Below the pieces are notes generated by a model that was not told the DNA's origin, did not search any database, and saw nothing but the letters and a program-made list of their open reading frames with translations. From positions 682,001-746,000 of the forward strand of contig JAFCMP010000113.1 in the NCBI GenBank assembly GCA_017506865.1: DNA of 64,000 bases. Reading direction: 5' to 3'. Shown here piece after piece: positions 43,009 through 54,520 of the stretch; the stretch's first letter is position 1; each line of letters begins with the position of its first letter. Source of the DNA: Tribonema minus (Eukaryota; Sar; Xanthophyceae; Tribonematales; Tribonemataceae). A program made the translations under genes and the position numbers.

Positions 43009-44995
43009 TCGCGCACGCCCCCTCCTGGCCAGTTGCGGCGTGCGCAGCCTCCCAAGGCAAGGGCATCGCGCAGGCGCAAAGCAGCGGCAGCGCCAGCGCC
43101 GCACCAGAACGACACTGCGTGCTGTGCTGCAGTGCCTGCTCTGCGAGCTTCAAGTTGTTCGCCTCGAAGCGGCGTGCGCTGAGACACTGACACTGGCGCG
43201 CAGCTGCGCGAGAGCGCGTCGCCCGCTGGTTGCAGCACTGCGTGTCCGTCTCGTGGTGTGCGCCATGCGCGCGCGCGGCAGTGCCGTGCATCCCCCCCCC
43301 CCCCCCCCCCCCCCAGCAACGCTTTGGGCCCCCTTCTTCTATCTCATGAGCAGCCGCCTTTTCTTCAAGTTCCATCAGGCTTCGGTCGATGTGAGTCGCC
43401 ATCAGGCTGTATGCTGCACGCGGCTCACCATGTAGTTTCTGTGCATGAGGTCCAGGCGCTGCTTTGGCAGCCCTCTTCTGTAGCACTTGAGGGTAGTTAC
43501 CGTGTGATGCAGGTCGGCTACGCAGCCTCCATGCGGGATGCGGTGCACGCGCGACAGTGCCGCCGTTTTGTTTCCAGGCCCAAGGCGGCTCGCAGAAATT
43601 GTCTGGGCAATGCTGCAATAACTTGTGGATGCCTCCGCCACCGCTGCTGCTTTTCTATTGAATTCAGAGCGGTCCTCATCATCACCAGCTTGAAGTTGCA
43701 CTGGTATGAGCTCATGTGCAGGCGAGCTGCGGACTCATGCAGGGCAGCTGCGGGGCAGCGCAATGCAGCGCCAGACATGACATGAGCCAGGTTTCTGGTC
43801 AGATTTTAGAAGTATGGTTTGTGCAGGGTCAGTAATAGGTGTGGCAACACCGCTTCAAATCCGAGCATTGTACACACTCCTTGAAGGTCCTGGCAAATTG
43901 ATGTTGATTTTCAACTTGTGGTGTCAGTAACTCCTAGTTGTGCATTCACATCCCTGTGTGTGCATTGCGATGCCTTATTGGTCGTCATTCACAGAGCACC
44001 TGCGTGACCGGCGCACAAAATTGTTGGTAGCATGATTGCGCCGCTGCGTGCCTTCTTCGCGAAGCGGCAACGTCGAGGCTTGCGTTTACACACACAACTC
44101 GAGCTACAAAGATCTGGTTTGCAATCTCAGCTTCCAGACAACAACCAAGCGTCCATGTTGCCTCAACTTGAAGTTGAAGTCAAGTTGCTGAGAGTTGAAG
44201 GACTTGCAGTTCCTCAAGCACAGTTCAGTGGGGCCCACTGCAGTGATTCAAGGTCTCGTTTAGCGCGCATCAATGTGACATGCGCACTAGCTGCGGCGCG
44301 TTTCAAGTGTAACTTGAAGTTCCCCATCTGTCTCCACGTGGACGACGTCTGGTGACACACCAAGCGCGCACAGCGAAATGGGCATGCTCTGTGGGAGTCC
44401 TGCGTCATGGCTAGTATCACGCGCTACTGCAGCAGTGTCAGACTGAGTCTGTCGATGAACCTTGTCCACCAGCATTGAAGCCCAAGCACACAGATGGTCA
44501 TGATACATGCTCATCATCATGTTGCATGAGAAAATTGTGACCAGCAGCGACTCTGTGTAGCCCAGGGACTCTGAGTCGGATTGTACTGTACTGAGTAGTA
44601 ACTCTGCAGATGTGGCCAGACGGTGCCACGGTGATTGTAATCAACTGTCACTTAAAAAGTAACAGCAACATTGGATGGATTCAAATTGCCTGCGTTAGAG
44701 TCTACATTGCTGCAGGCTGGCACGCACTGAGTCTGCACTGGTAGTGCCACACAGTGGGCATCCCCCACCGGCGCGTACACCATGTGAAGTCATAACTTCA
44801 AGTTATGGTTGGTACAGCAATGTTGATGATCTGCCTTAAAGCCCGCACCGCCCACGTCACGATGAGCCGCCACTTCCAGAAACAGGAGTTCAACAGCAAT
44901 GACTGAGTCCAGAATTAGTAATAACCGACCATGGTGCTCCAACGTCTGACGGACCGAGTGTCAACCGCGTGTACAGCTGGTAGCTGTGTAGGGTC
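43009..44995. other. Intergenic, no gene recognised
   Basis: GC-rich with a poly-C tract at about 43292-43314, becoming more AT-balanced to the right. A plus-strand frame at 44032-44355 begins with ATG but resembles nothing known. CAACTTGAAGTTGAAG near 44164 is one of several related short palindromic motifs in the window. Confidence 0.45.
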
Positions 44996-45141
44996 CCGAG
45001 ATGCCATTTGGCGGCGGCGGCGTTTGAGTGGTTGTCGTTGAGACACTTTCAGAAGTCACACGACATGCAGATTCCGTACAGCAGCATCAAGTTAGACCAT
45101 CATCTGGGCTTTTTCGCGCCCTGAGCGAGAATTAATAAAGA
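44996..45141 (+). mobile_element. Retrotransposon 3'-end fragment
   Basis: Begins at CCGAGATGCCATTTGGCGGC, exactly the codons that end the long element's ORF, and runs through the 3' UTR to GCGAGAATTAATAAAGA, followed by GTAC (45142-45145). It carries scattered changes from the long copy (for example TTGAGACAC for TTGCGACAC), so it is older. Confidence 0.85.
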
Positions 45142-45145
45142 GTAC

Positions 45146-46377
45146 AACAGCAGCTGCTGTTGGCCATAGATTGCAATAGACTCACAGCAAGTATCTGCAC
45201 GCCGTAGACTGGACGGTGTTGGATGAAGACCGCTTGAAACATACATCTGATGCCAAGCACGATATTTGATTGCTGTAGACTAGTATCATAATACAAGTAG
45301 TTTAATGGCTACTCGTGTAATTAAACATTGTCACTCTTCCAAAGCCACCCTCCTAATACCATCATGTATAGCATGTACGGTGGCTCTCACTACTACTACT
45401 GATACGATATGAGGATCTCATGAACAACCACTGAAAACAGGACTTCTACTATTTATAATCTTGTTTGCTGACGTGACTCAAGAATCGAATTTTCGCCCGA
45501 CGCCTGCGGGCCGAGCTCGCAAGTGAATCCTGACAGATGCATTTGACTACTGCACGTGGTACACAAATCACCGTGCCATCTTATGCGTTAGCCAAGGTAC
45601 GAAGGGGGACTTTGGGCTACCGAGCATTGTGCTGAGAATTGCATGCGAGATCTTCGCATTCTACAGGCATTTCTGCAAACACTGCGTTCTAGATCTTCAG
45701 CAAACACTGCGTTCTAGACCTTCAGGCATGCCATCACCACTAAGATCGATTTCCACTTACATTGTCAAGCATCGATGATGTCCCGGAAGAAAGCACGTCT
45801 GCGCTCGGCTATTCCTGCCTGTCAAGCCGAGGCAGGGATGCAACAAGATGATGAGTAGAGGATGCGTTTGTACTGAAATGCGCTCGCCATTCGCCATTCA
45901 TGTCAGGCATGTCAGGCATTTCATTTCGCTCGTCTCGTCTCTGTCACCAGCCCCCGCCAAAATTAATGTCTACCCGCCATGCGGGCATTCGGCCCGACAT
46001 TGATCGCGGCCGGTGTATCCTTGGGTCTCGTCCACCTGCGGCTGGTGCATCGAGTTGACCTCAGCGAGCCTCGTTCATCCTCCACTCTCCAGCTTCGCAA
46101 TTGCAGGACTTCAACCTCTTCTTTTTTTAAAAAGAGAACTCGTGTTCCTTTCGCAGTCCACAGTGGCACTGCATGGTCAGAGGCTCGACCCAGGACTACA
46201 TACAGCAGAGCTAGCTGCGCGGTTGTGAGCGTCAGCCCCGAGCCCTTTTCTGCGTCCATCGCGGCGCTTCTCCAGGCTGTGATGCGGTGATTGCGCTTTG
46301 GAGCTGCAATTTAGCTTTCAAGCCTGCCTGGCAAGTGCAGCTTCGGAAAGGGGGCTGAGACTGGTTTGCGCTGCGGG
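45146..46377. promoter_or_regulatory. Upstream region of the hybrid kinase gene
   Basis: The least GC-rich stretch of the window. There is a local tandem duplication near 45690-45725 (CAAACACTGCGTTCTAGA twice). No exon was recognised. The promoter and 5' UTR of the kinase gene at 46378 are expected near the right end, but no core element was identified. Confidence 0.35.
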
Positions 46378-49300
46378 ATGACCACTGCGCTTGAGGCCAT
46401 GCAGGACGACATGCGAGATGATCTGCTGCAGATGATGCACATCTCGCAGTCCATCGTCACCTATGTTACCGATCACAACGGAGAAGTATCCTACGTCTCG
46501 GACGCGGTGAGCCGCGTGCTGGGCTACGACCCTGCAGCTCTGGTGGACCAGGATACATGGAGGTAAGCGCGCCTGAGTGTCTGCACACTGCGCTTTTCCC
46601 TTTGCATTTGTGTGGCAACGCACTTCTCGCCTCCATGTAGGAGAGTGCGTCTCTTCTAGCTTGCGAGCCGTCGTCGCATCGTCTGTTTTGCGTGCAGTGC
46701 GCTAGGCAAGGCAAGCCGCCTTATAGTCACCCAAGTCTGCTCAGCTCATGTCCTGCCTTCTCTGCGCCTGCTGCTCGCTCCCGCAACAACTGGTGACTGC
46801 ATTGACGTTAGGTTCCATAGCGCGCTTTGATGCAGACAGATTGCAACAGATGTGCAACAGCCGTCCCGCACTCACCCCAGATCCTAAGCTAAGCTGCATG
46901 CTTCATCTGCTGTGCCGCAGTCTCATCCATCCAGACGACAAGTCCCGCATAGAGGCGGCCATGGCCGCCGCTCGGGAGCGGGACGGATTGTGCAGCACCC
47001 AGTATCGGCGACGGCACAAGGATGGCCACTACATCAGTGTCAGCGCCAACGCCCTGCTGAAGCGAGGGCGCTGCTACTCGCAGGAGCAGTCGATAGACAG
47101 CGAGCTGCACAGGCGGTCGGTGGAGGAGAAGCACACGTACATCGGCACCACCGCCCACGATCTGAAAATGCCGGTGGCCGTGTTTAGGGGGTCGCTGGAG
47201 CTGCTGCGGGCCTCCAAGCTGACGGAGGAGCAGGAGGCCATCACGCAGCAGGCGAAAGCTGCGCTGGATCTCATGCAGATGACCGTCGATCAGGCGGCGG
47301 AGGTGGCGAGGCTGCGCGCCGGCGAGCCGATGCAGCCGAGCCTGGGGTCCGTTGACCTCAGGGAGCTCATGGACAGGTACACAGCCAAACAGTTGAAGTT
47401 GTTGGTAGTTTCACCAAGGCCAGTTTTGCGCGGCGGGATGGTGGTCACAAAGTCGAGGTTGGCCTGCGGCAGCTGCCGAATTCGCCAATCGGTTCACAAT
47501 GGCGTGCTGTCAGGTATGAGGGTGGAGTGATTTCATCGCCGCTCCCACGGGCTGCATCCGCTTTAACATGATTGGATTTGGGACGGCAGCGTTGACCGCC
47601 CCTGCGGGAGCCAACTCCAACCTGAACTTCAACCTTCTTGTGCGGAGCGTCACTCAAAGCTCAACTCCAACCTATTGTGTGCCTGTCGTACTGCACCGCT
47701 ATGCACAGTTGTGTACGGTGTCGACACAGTGTATGCCGCTGAGCTGGTGCTGCTGGTTCAAGCTGTCACTGCCCAGCTGCCTCTGCTGCTGCTGCTGCTG
47801 CTGCTGCCGAAAATTCTGACTGCAAGTGCTGCAGCAGGCCGCGCTGCGCTGCTGCCCCGCTGGTGCTGCTGCTGCTGGTGAATCTGCTGCAACCGCTGCC
47901 GTTGCTGCTGCTGCTGCCGCTGCTGCTGCTGCAACAGCTGCTGCTTGCCGCAACAGCTGCTGGTTGCTGGTGCACAGCTGTTTGGACAAAAGCTCAGTTG
48001 CCCTCACCGCTAGCGCCAGCCACCGCTGCTGCTGCCACGCACTCCCTTGCTTGTGGCATACCGACAGTGACCAGCGCAACCTGCGACCTGACTTCATGGG
48101 CTCAAGTCGTGTTGCGCGGGCCGTGGAGAGAGCTGTCGCGAAGCCGCGCTGCTGAGCAGTGCTGCTGCACCGCCACGAGCACAGCCATGCGCTCATCCGT
48201 TGCCGCCCGCTACAGGCGCGGGCGGCGGCCTGTGTGCGCGTGCAGCACAGACCGCTCGCGCGCGGGGTTGGCTCGCGGCGCGGGGGCACGCTGCCCCCCC
48301 CCCCCCTGCGGCAGTGCTCACACGCAGCCAGCGCCCTCCTGCGCTCCGCCATGGTCTCAACTGTACAAACCGGCCCGCCCTGTCAGTTGCGCATGCCCGC
48401 GGAGCGCCGCGCGCTCACTGTGGGCTCTCAGCGCTCGCTCGATGCCCACTTCAACCCACGCCCTTTCTTCACTGCCCCCCCCCCCCTCTCCTGTGCGCAT
48501 GCATGCGTCCACACCCCATTCTTCACTGCCTCCCCCCCCCCGGCTTCATTGCCCCCCCACCCCTCAATCCCCACCCCTTCTTCATCGCCCCCCCCCCCCC
48601 CCCTCCCCCCTATGCCCCCCCCCCCCCCCGCGCAGGTGCAAGATGATGCTGGAGGGCGCGCTGCCGCCCGCCGCGAGCGGCGCCGGCGCCGGCGTCGCGC
48701 TGTCCGTGGACGTGGACGCGCGCGTGCGCGGCGCCGTCATCTCCGACCGCTGCTGGCTGTGGCAGATGACCATGTGCTTCCTCAACAACGCGCACCGCTT
48801 CACGCACGAGGGCGGCGTGCGCCTCGTGGTGCGCCTCGCCGGCGAGGAGGACGGCGGCGGCGGCGGCGGCAGCGGCGGCGGCGGCGGCGCGCGCTTCCTG
48901 CGCGTCGAAGTGCACGACCAGGGCATTGGCGTCGACCCCGCGCAGCGCGCCACGCTGTTTGAGCCGTGGGTCGCGGCGAAGGCGGCGGCGGCGGCGCCGG
49001 GCGCGGCGGCGGCGGCGGCGGCGGCGCCGCGCGTCGTCGCCGCGGGGCGCCTCGGCCTGTACAGCGTGCGCGTCAAGGCGGAGCTGCTGGGGGGGAGCTG
49101 CGGGTACTTCCCCGCCGCGCAGGGGCGGGGCTCCGTGTTCTACTTCCAGGTGCGGGGGCTTCGCGTGCGGGGTTAGGGCTAGGGTTAGGATCATGATGAG
49201 TGTTTGGGTGAGTTGGGACCACAGCAGAGTCAGGGTTATGCGCTGCTAAGGGGCAGCTGCAGGTACTTCGCCCGTGCCCAGCGCGAGTGCATCGCCGTTC

Positions 49301-51978
49301 CTTGTGCGGGGGCGTAAGCGCGGCTTGGGGCTAGGGCTACGCATGCCGCAGTGCGTTATAGCGGCTAGGGCTAGGGCATTGAGCACGAGCAAGCTGGCGG
49401 TCATGAAAGTAGGTAGTTCTTCACTTTGGCTGTAGACTTTCAGTGCCTAACAGAGGGCCTTGGAGGCTTGTTCAAGTTTGAAGTTGTTGTTGCGCAACTG
49501 TGGCCGCGCGCATGGGCGACGGACTGCACACCCGTGAGCGCATCGTGTGCGGGCGGTGTGAAAGTGATTTGCAGTTGGCGGAGGCTGCAATTAGCTTCTG
49601 CTGTTGTGGGTCCAGGCTGTCAGTGTGCGACCCGCTTTCCTGGTTGCCAACTGCACTTCAAGTCATGGTCACACTTTACCGCGTTGCCTGCGGCGATGCG
49701 AAAAGGGCGCACCCCACATGCACTCTTGGCTCAATAATCGCAGAGCCCCCCCCCCCCCCCCCCCCCCCTTCCCCCCCCCGCCCTGCCCCTGTCCCAGGTG
49801 CCCTACGCGCCCGAGGGCCAGCAATTTGAGTCGCAGTTCCAGCGCATGCAGCACATGACCACCAACGCCATCGTAATGGGCGGGCCGGAAGCGGAAACCC
49901 CGACGCTCGAACTCCCAACGCCGCCAACCTCAACACCACCCGCCTCGGCCTCTGCGGAGTCAGCGGCAGCGGCGGCGGCGGCAGCAGCAGCGGCGGCGGC
50001 GGCGGCAGCGGCGTCGACGCCGCCGTCCACACCGGCGCAGCGCCTCGGCGGCAGCGCCATAGCGCGCGGCCTGTCGGCATTACGAGATTCGACGGCCGTG
50101 CCGGCGCCGGCGGCGCCGGCAGCGGCAGCAGCGGCGGGCACGGCGCCTGCTGCTGCGGCGGCGGCGGCGGCGGCGGCGGAGGGCGACGGCGTGCAGCCGA
50201 CGGCGCTGGTGATAGACGACACGGGCTCCGTGCGCAAGCTGCTGTGCAAGGTGCTGGAGAGCAAGGGCCTGCGCTGCGACGTCGCGCGCAACGGCCTCGA
50301 GGGGCTGCAGACGATGCGCACGCGCAGGTACGTAGGTATATACTGCGTCCACGCGCTTTAAGCTACCGCCAGCCCTCGCAGAATGTGGCATAAATAATCG
50401 CACACGTGTCTGTGCGTGTGTGATTGCGGTCGACTTGGCGCATCGTTTCACGGCAAGCCTCCGTTGAGGGTTAGGACGAGGGCTGAGGGGAGGGGTGGCT
50501 CATGCACACGCAACTTCAATTTGAAGAGTGGCACCAACACCCAAAGGCCTGGATGGGTGTGTCGCTACCGCTGAGCGCTGCTGCTGGTTCGTAGTGAGCT
50601 CCCGCAGCGCTGCTCAGCAGCAAAAGCACATTTCGTAATACGTCAGCGCATGCACGTGGAGCGGCTCGCAGTTGGGTGCGATGGGCAAGTGTGTTCTGGC
50701 CGCAGGGCTCGGTTTGAGATGAGACGCGCAGGCGCAGGTGGGTAAGTATACGTGCGCGTGATGGCGACGGCTGCGCGCTGCTGCCGTTGAGCAACTGCAG
50801 CGCTCGCAGAGTGTGGCAAACATGATTGCACACGTGTCTGTGTGTGTGATCGCAGTCGGCTCGGCACGTCGCGGCTGCAGCGAAGCCCCACCTTAGGGTT
50901 AGGATGATTGCTGAGGGGGGGGGGTGCGGAGCGGGCTCGTGCACGTGCAACTTCAACTTCAAGTGTGGCACCAGTAGGCCAGACCGGCATTCACGACCAG
51001 CACCGTCTACATGCTTGCGCTCGCACCCTCAACTTCAACAGCAGCATCCACAATTTCAACACTGTCATCTGCGTTCAGCTCAGCTCAGCTGCGCTGAAAC
51101 ACTCCCGCCATCCCGTCACGCCGCGTCGTGCTGTGCGACGCCTTCATGGCCATTTTGCTTGATGCACCTTCAACTTCAACAGCAGCACCCACAACTCCAA
51201 TGCTGCGCTAAAACAGCCCCCCCCCCTCCCCCCGCAGGTACAGCGTCGTGCTGTGCGACGCCGTCATGCCCGTCATGTCGGGCATGGAGTGCACACAGCT
51301 TCTTCAACTTGAACTGCAGCACACACAATTTCACCCCGAAAACCAGCGCGTCCAGCTGTGCTCACACACCGAGTGCATACAGCTTCAACTTGAATGGTAG
51401 CACTCACAACTTCAACACTACCAGCAGCACATCCAGCAGCGCTCACACACTGCTACATACTCCTCGCACCCCACCGCAGGTACAGCGTGGTGATACTCCT
51501 CGCACCCCACCGCAGGTACAGCGTGGTGCTGTGCGACGCCTTCATGCCCATATCACTCAATGCCTCCTCAACTTGAACAGCAGCACGCCACTAACTTCAC
51601 CATTACGACCAGCGCGTTCAGCGGCGCTCACGCGCAATCCCCCCCCCCCCCACACACACACGCAGGTACAGCGTCGTGCTGTGCGACGCCTTCATGCCCG
51701 TCATGTCGGGCATGGAGTGCATACAGCGCTTCCGCCAGTGGGAGGGCGTCCACCGCGCGGAGCAGCCGCGCCAGTTCATCGTCGGCATCTCGTCGTACCT
51801 CGAGGGCTTCGACCGCGACTCCGGCGCGATCGACGCCTTCCTGTCCAAGCCCATCGATCTCAAGTGGCTGCGGGAGCTGCTGCGCATCGCCGTCGCCACG
51901 CAGCAGGCGGCGGCGAACGGCCTGCAGGTCGGCGCGATCGCGCAGTCCACGGAGGAGCTGGGGGTGGGAGGATTGTAA
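46378..51978 (+). CDS. Hybrid sensor histidine kinase: PAS, HisKA, HATPase_c, receiver
   Basis: Five exons, 46378-46562, 46921-47376, 48636-49149, 49798-50327 and 51666-51978, total 665 residues with matching phases. The PAS domain spans about residues 15-115 (SIVTYVTDHNGEVSYVSDAVSRVLGYDPAAL, LIHPDDKSRI). The H-box is TTAHDLKMPVAVF with phospho-acceptor His141. The ATPase part has an N-box (FLNNAHRFTHEGGVRL), a G1-type box (VHDQGIGVDPAQRATLFEPW) and GRLGLYSV. After an Ala-rich linker (about residues 420-515) comes a receiver domain with Asp525/526, phospho-acceptor Asp569 (VVLCDAFMPVMSGME) and Lys623 (FLSKP). No transmembrane segment was seen, so it is likely a soluble PAS sensor. Ligand and downstream phosphotransfer partner are unknown. 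Confidence 0.88.
47775..47950 (+). repeat. CTG-rich repeat in kinase intron 2
   Basis: Interrupted (CTG)n/(GCC)n, similar to the tract at 32.4 kb. It keeps several frames open without any family resemblance. Confidence 0.85.
49240..49330 (+). repeat. Copy of the kinase exon 3 donor region
   Basis: AAGGGGCAGCTGCAGGTACT TCGCCCGTGCCCAGCGCG parallels the exon 3 end (GGGGGAGCTGCGGGTACTTC CCCGCCGCGCAGGGG), followed in both by GCGGGGGC and TTAGGGCTAGGG-like sequence. Confidence 0.75.
50700..50970 (+). repeat. Copy of the kinase exon 4 donor region and adjoining intron
   Basis: About 250 bases after the exon 4 donor (50320-50540: CGCAGGTACG, CTCGCAGAATGTGGCATAAA, GCACACGTGTCTGTG, GTTAGGACGAGGGCTGAGGG) recur at 50720-50970 (CGCAGGTGGG, CTCGCAGAGTGTGGCAAACA, and so on). 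The duplicated unit is mostly intron here. Confidence 0.85.
51115..51660 (+). repeat. Four copies of the kinase exon 5 acceptor junction
   Basis: CGCAGGTACAGCGTCGTGCT GTGCGACGCCTTCATGCCCG (real 51662 onward) recurs at about 51121, 51236, 51478 and 51512. The 51236 copy includes GTCATGTCGGGCATGGAGTG and is in frame with the real exon start. CTTCAACTTGAACAGCAGCA spacers recur between copies. Confidence 0.95.
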
Positions 51979-53455
51979 GGGGGGGGCGGCCGGGGGGGGT
52001 ATTCATTGAGCCAAGCGAGAGGGGCAGGGTTGAGGGGGGGCGGTGGGGGGAGGGGGAAGGGGGGGGGGGGGGGCTGTATTGCGGGCTAAAGTCGCCGGTG
52101 GCGCTCGCCGGTAGCCGGCCCCGGAACAGAAGAGCAGCAGAGAGTCGTATCATTAAACCTACCTCTTCATTTGCGCGCCGCGGCCTAGTTGTACGCATGT
52201 GCCATAAGTGGGCGGCCCGCAACGCGCTCCCGCTCCCGCGTCAGAGAAGGTGCATGCCCCCTCGATTTCCGTCATCGCCGGCCCACGCGCCGCACGCACC
52301 GGGGATTTGATGGTTAGGGCTAGGGTTAGGGTTCAAAGAGACCTGGTTCTAGCCCTATGTAGGTCCGATCTGTCACAAGAGACCTCCTCAATCAGTTGGT
52401 GTTGGCTGTTTTCCCTCATCCGCTCTGTTAGCTGTGATGGTGTCGTCAACAATTGCGCGTGATTGATTGCTTGCTGCCCCTCTTTTGGCCGCTTGCCATG
52501 CATGTGATGCCCATGTATGCACATTACTTGCGCAGTGGAATGGGCAACGTATTTGGTGGCTTGAGTGTGTGCAATTGCACAACCACCAGCGGTAAAATCA
52601 GGGATTATGGAGTGATAGCCGATGCAAACTTTCACCTTTCACAAGACCTTTGTTTACAAATAAGATATAGCAAAACCTTTGCAAAGTTTGAATTTCGCGC
52701 TTTCAATGCGAACTTCAACAAAAATCCTGTGTCAACGGAAAAGTGTGTAATAGGAAGGAAAAGGGCGGGCGAGGCGGATGTGGAGGGGGTTTCCAAGCTG
52801 AAGTCGACAGGTAAGTTGCCACTAGCCCAGTCATGAAACATGCTGTCTTCTTCCGCTTGGTCCGCACAGCTGCGCTAAAACTTGAAGCACAGAGCACGGT
52901 GAACCCGCCACAGTATGGGCAAACATGACAGAGTGGCGAGTCCGCGTTGCATAAGCGTGCTCGGTGATGTCGTTGTGATTCTATCCAGAAGATACAGGTT
53001 TCGAGTTCGTTCGCTGTCCAGGCCTCAACGGAATCATGCTTACACCGAAAACTTTCACCTCACACTCCTGTCCATTCCCTGGTTCTTTGCTTTGTTCACA
53101 TACAGGGAAGTTTGTTCTTTAAGCCTTGCACGCAAAGCCGTTTTGAAGCCTTGCACGCAAAGCTTACATAGACTGGTCTGCGCAAAGACGACAAGCAGTG
53201 TTGCGAGCCTGGTTACAGGCAGAGACACCTGCGTCAAGCGTGCTATTTCCTGGAGCTGTGACACACGGGCCTAGGCATAGGAGCACACAGAGCAAAGATT
53301 GGGTTTGCGCAACAGAGGAACGCGCGCGCCGCAAGCGCCATCATCTGCGTCAGCATGAGCGCTGTCGCAGAGCAGGTGGCTGGCACGCAGCACGACACGG
53401 AGGGGAATCAACGGCGCGTTGGTCTGCGGCTGGTCGGCGGGTGGCAGTCAGACAC
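51979..53455. other. Intergenic, kinase 3' flank and KIX gene 1 upstream region
   Basis: Contains purine-rich tracts near 51980-52075 and a TTAGGG-like run at 52315-52332. The right part (from about 52680) belongs to the tandem duplication that includes the KIX genes. A possible 5' exon ending TCGACAG|GTAAGT at 52811 has a counterpart at about 55340 (TCGCAG|GT), but I cannot connect it to the KIX frame. Confidence 0.35.
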
Positions 53456-54520
53456 ATGCCGCACCGCAGGAAGATTCTGTCGCGCATTGTCATGTACCTG
53501 CAGCAGCGGAACCCAAATGGGCGCCTGGAGTGGGTCAAGAAGATCCCGCTCATGGCCAAGCGCCTCGAGGACTCGCTGTACCGCAACGCCGCGTCGTTCG
53601 CCGAGTACAACGACATGAACACGCTGCGCGCGCGCCTGCAGGCGCTGGCGTCGCGCCTGAGCCACAAGGCGCGGCACCACAAGCAGCAGGCCGGCCAGGC
53701 GGAGGGCGGCGGCGGCGCCGCTCCCGCCGCCGCGCCCATGGCGGCAGCGGCGGCGGCAGCGGCAGCGGGCCCCTTCGTCCCTCGCTCTGGCAGCGCCCCC
53801 CCGGCGCCAGTAGACATAAACTTAGCTGAGAGTGCGATGCCTGCCGCCGCTGCCGCCGCCGCCGCTGCTGCCGCCGCTGCGCCCGGTAGCGGCGTGCCGC
53901 CCATCAGCCTCGCGGGCCTGCCGCAGCTCACCCCAGAGCAGTGCGCGCTCCTCACGCCTCAGCAGCAGGCCTTCCTGCACGGGAAGTCGCAGGCCGCGCA
54001 GCAGGCGGCGCACGCCGTGCTCGCGCGCCTCACGCCGCAGGAGCGCGCGACGCTCTCGCTCGCGCAGATCTCCACGCGGCAGCGCGCCGAGGCAGACGCC
54101 GCAGCAGCGCTCGTCGACAGGACGCACGGCCTCGTGCCCGGCGGCGCCCTCTCCGGCGGCGCGGCGGCGGCGGCGCGGCGGATGGCGGCAGCAGCAGCAG
54201 CAGCAGCGTCGCCAGCGGCGGCTGCGGCGCCGGCACCGGGATCGCCCCCGCAGCACTGGCAGTCGGACAGAGACTTCGCGCAGCGCGAGGGACTCCGGTC
54301 GCGCGTCGTCGCGTACCTGCAGCAGCGCGGTCCGAATGCGCTGCCGGAGTGGCTGAGGAAGGTGCCGCAGATGGCGCAGCGCCTCGAGGACTCGCTGTAC
54401 TTCAACGCCGCGTCGTTCGCAGAGTACAGCGACACGGACACGCTGGTCGCGCGCCTGCAGCAGGCCGCGCTGCGCCTCGGCGGCGAGCCCAGCGCCTCGA
54501 CCGTGTGCGAGCAGCCCTGA
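53456..54520 (+). CDS. KIX-domain protein, tandem copy 1
   Basis: A frame of 354 residues from the first ATG in frame. KIX-like three-helix domains lie at about residues 1-70 and 275-342 (RRKILSRIVMYLQQRNPNGRLEWVKKIPLMAKRLEDSLYRNAASFAEYNDMNTLRARLQALA and a diverged repeat). KIX domains in CBP/p300 and Mediator subunit 15 bind activation domains of transcription factors, so a transcriptional co-regulator role is likely. The middle is Ala-rich with a Gln-rich helix-prone segment (LTPEQCALLTPQQQAFL). The sequence matching the first 34 residues of copy 2 lies at 53355-53455 but in another frame, owing to a net 4-base loss just before the ATG used here. The protein may therefore be N-terminally shortened. 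Confidence 0.75.
   Translation: MPHRRKILSRIVMYLQQRNPNGRLEWVKKIPLMAKRLEDSLYRNAASFAEYNDMNTLRARLQALASRLSHKARHHKQQAGQAEGGGGAAPAAAPMAAAAAAAAAGPFVPRSGSAPPAPVDINLAESAMPAAAAAAAAAAAAAPGSGVPPISLAGLPQLTPEQCALLTPQQQAFLHGKSQAAQQAAHAVLARLTPQERATLSLAQISTRQRAEADAAAALVDRTHGLVPGGALSGGAAAAARRMAAAAAAAASPAAAAAPAPGSPPQHWQSDRDFAQREGLRSRVVAYLQQRGPNALPEWLRKVPQMAQRLEDSLYFNAASFAEYSDTDTLVARLQQAALRLGGEPSASTVCEQP

Noticed and set aside
42274-43618. Long minus-strand frames opposite beta-helix exon 10
   Set aside because: Low-complexity shadows of the Gly-rich and Ala-rich tail; no family match and no splice support.
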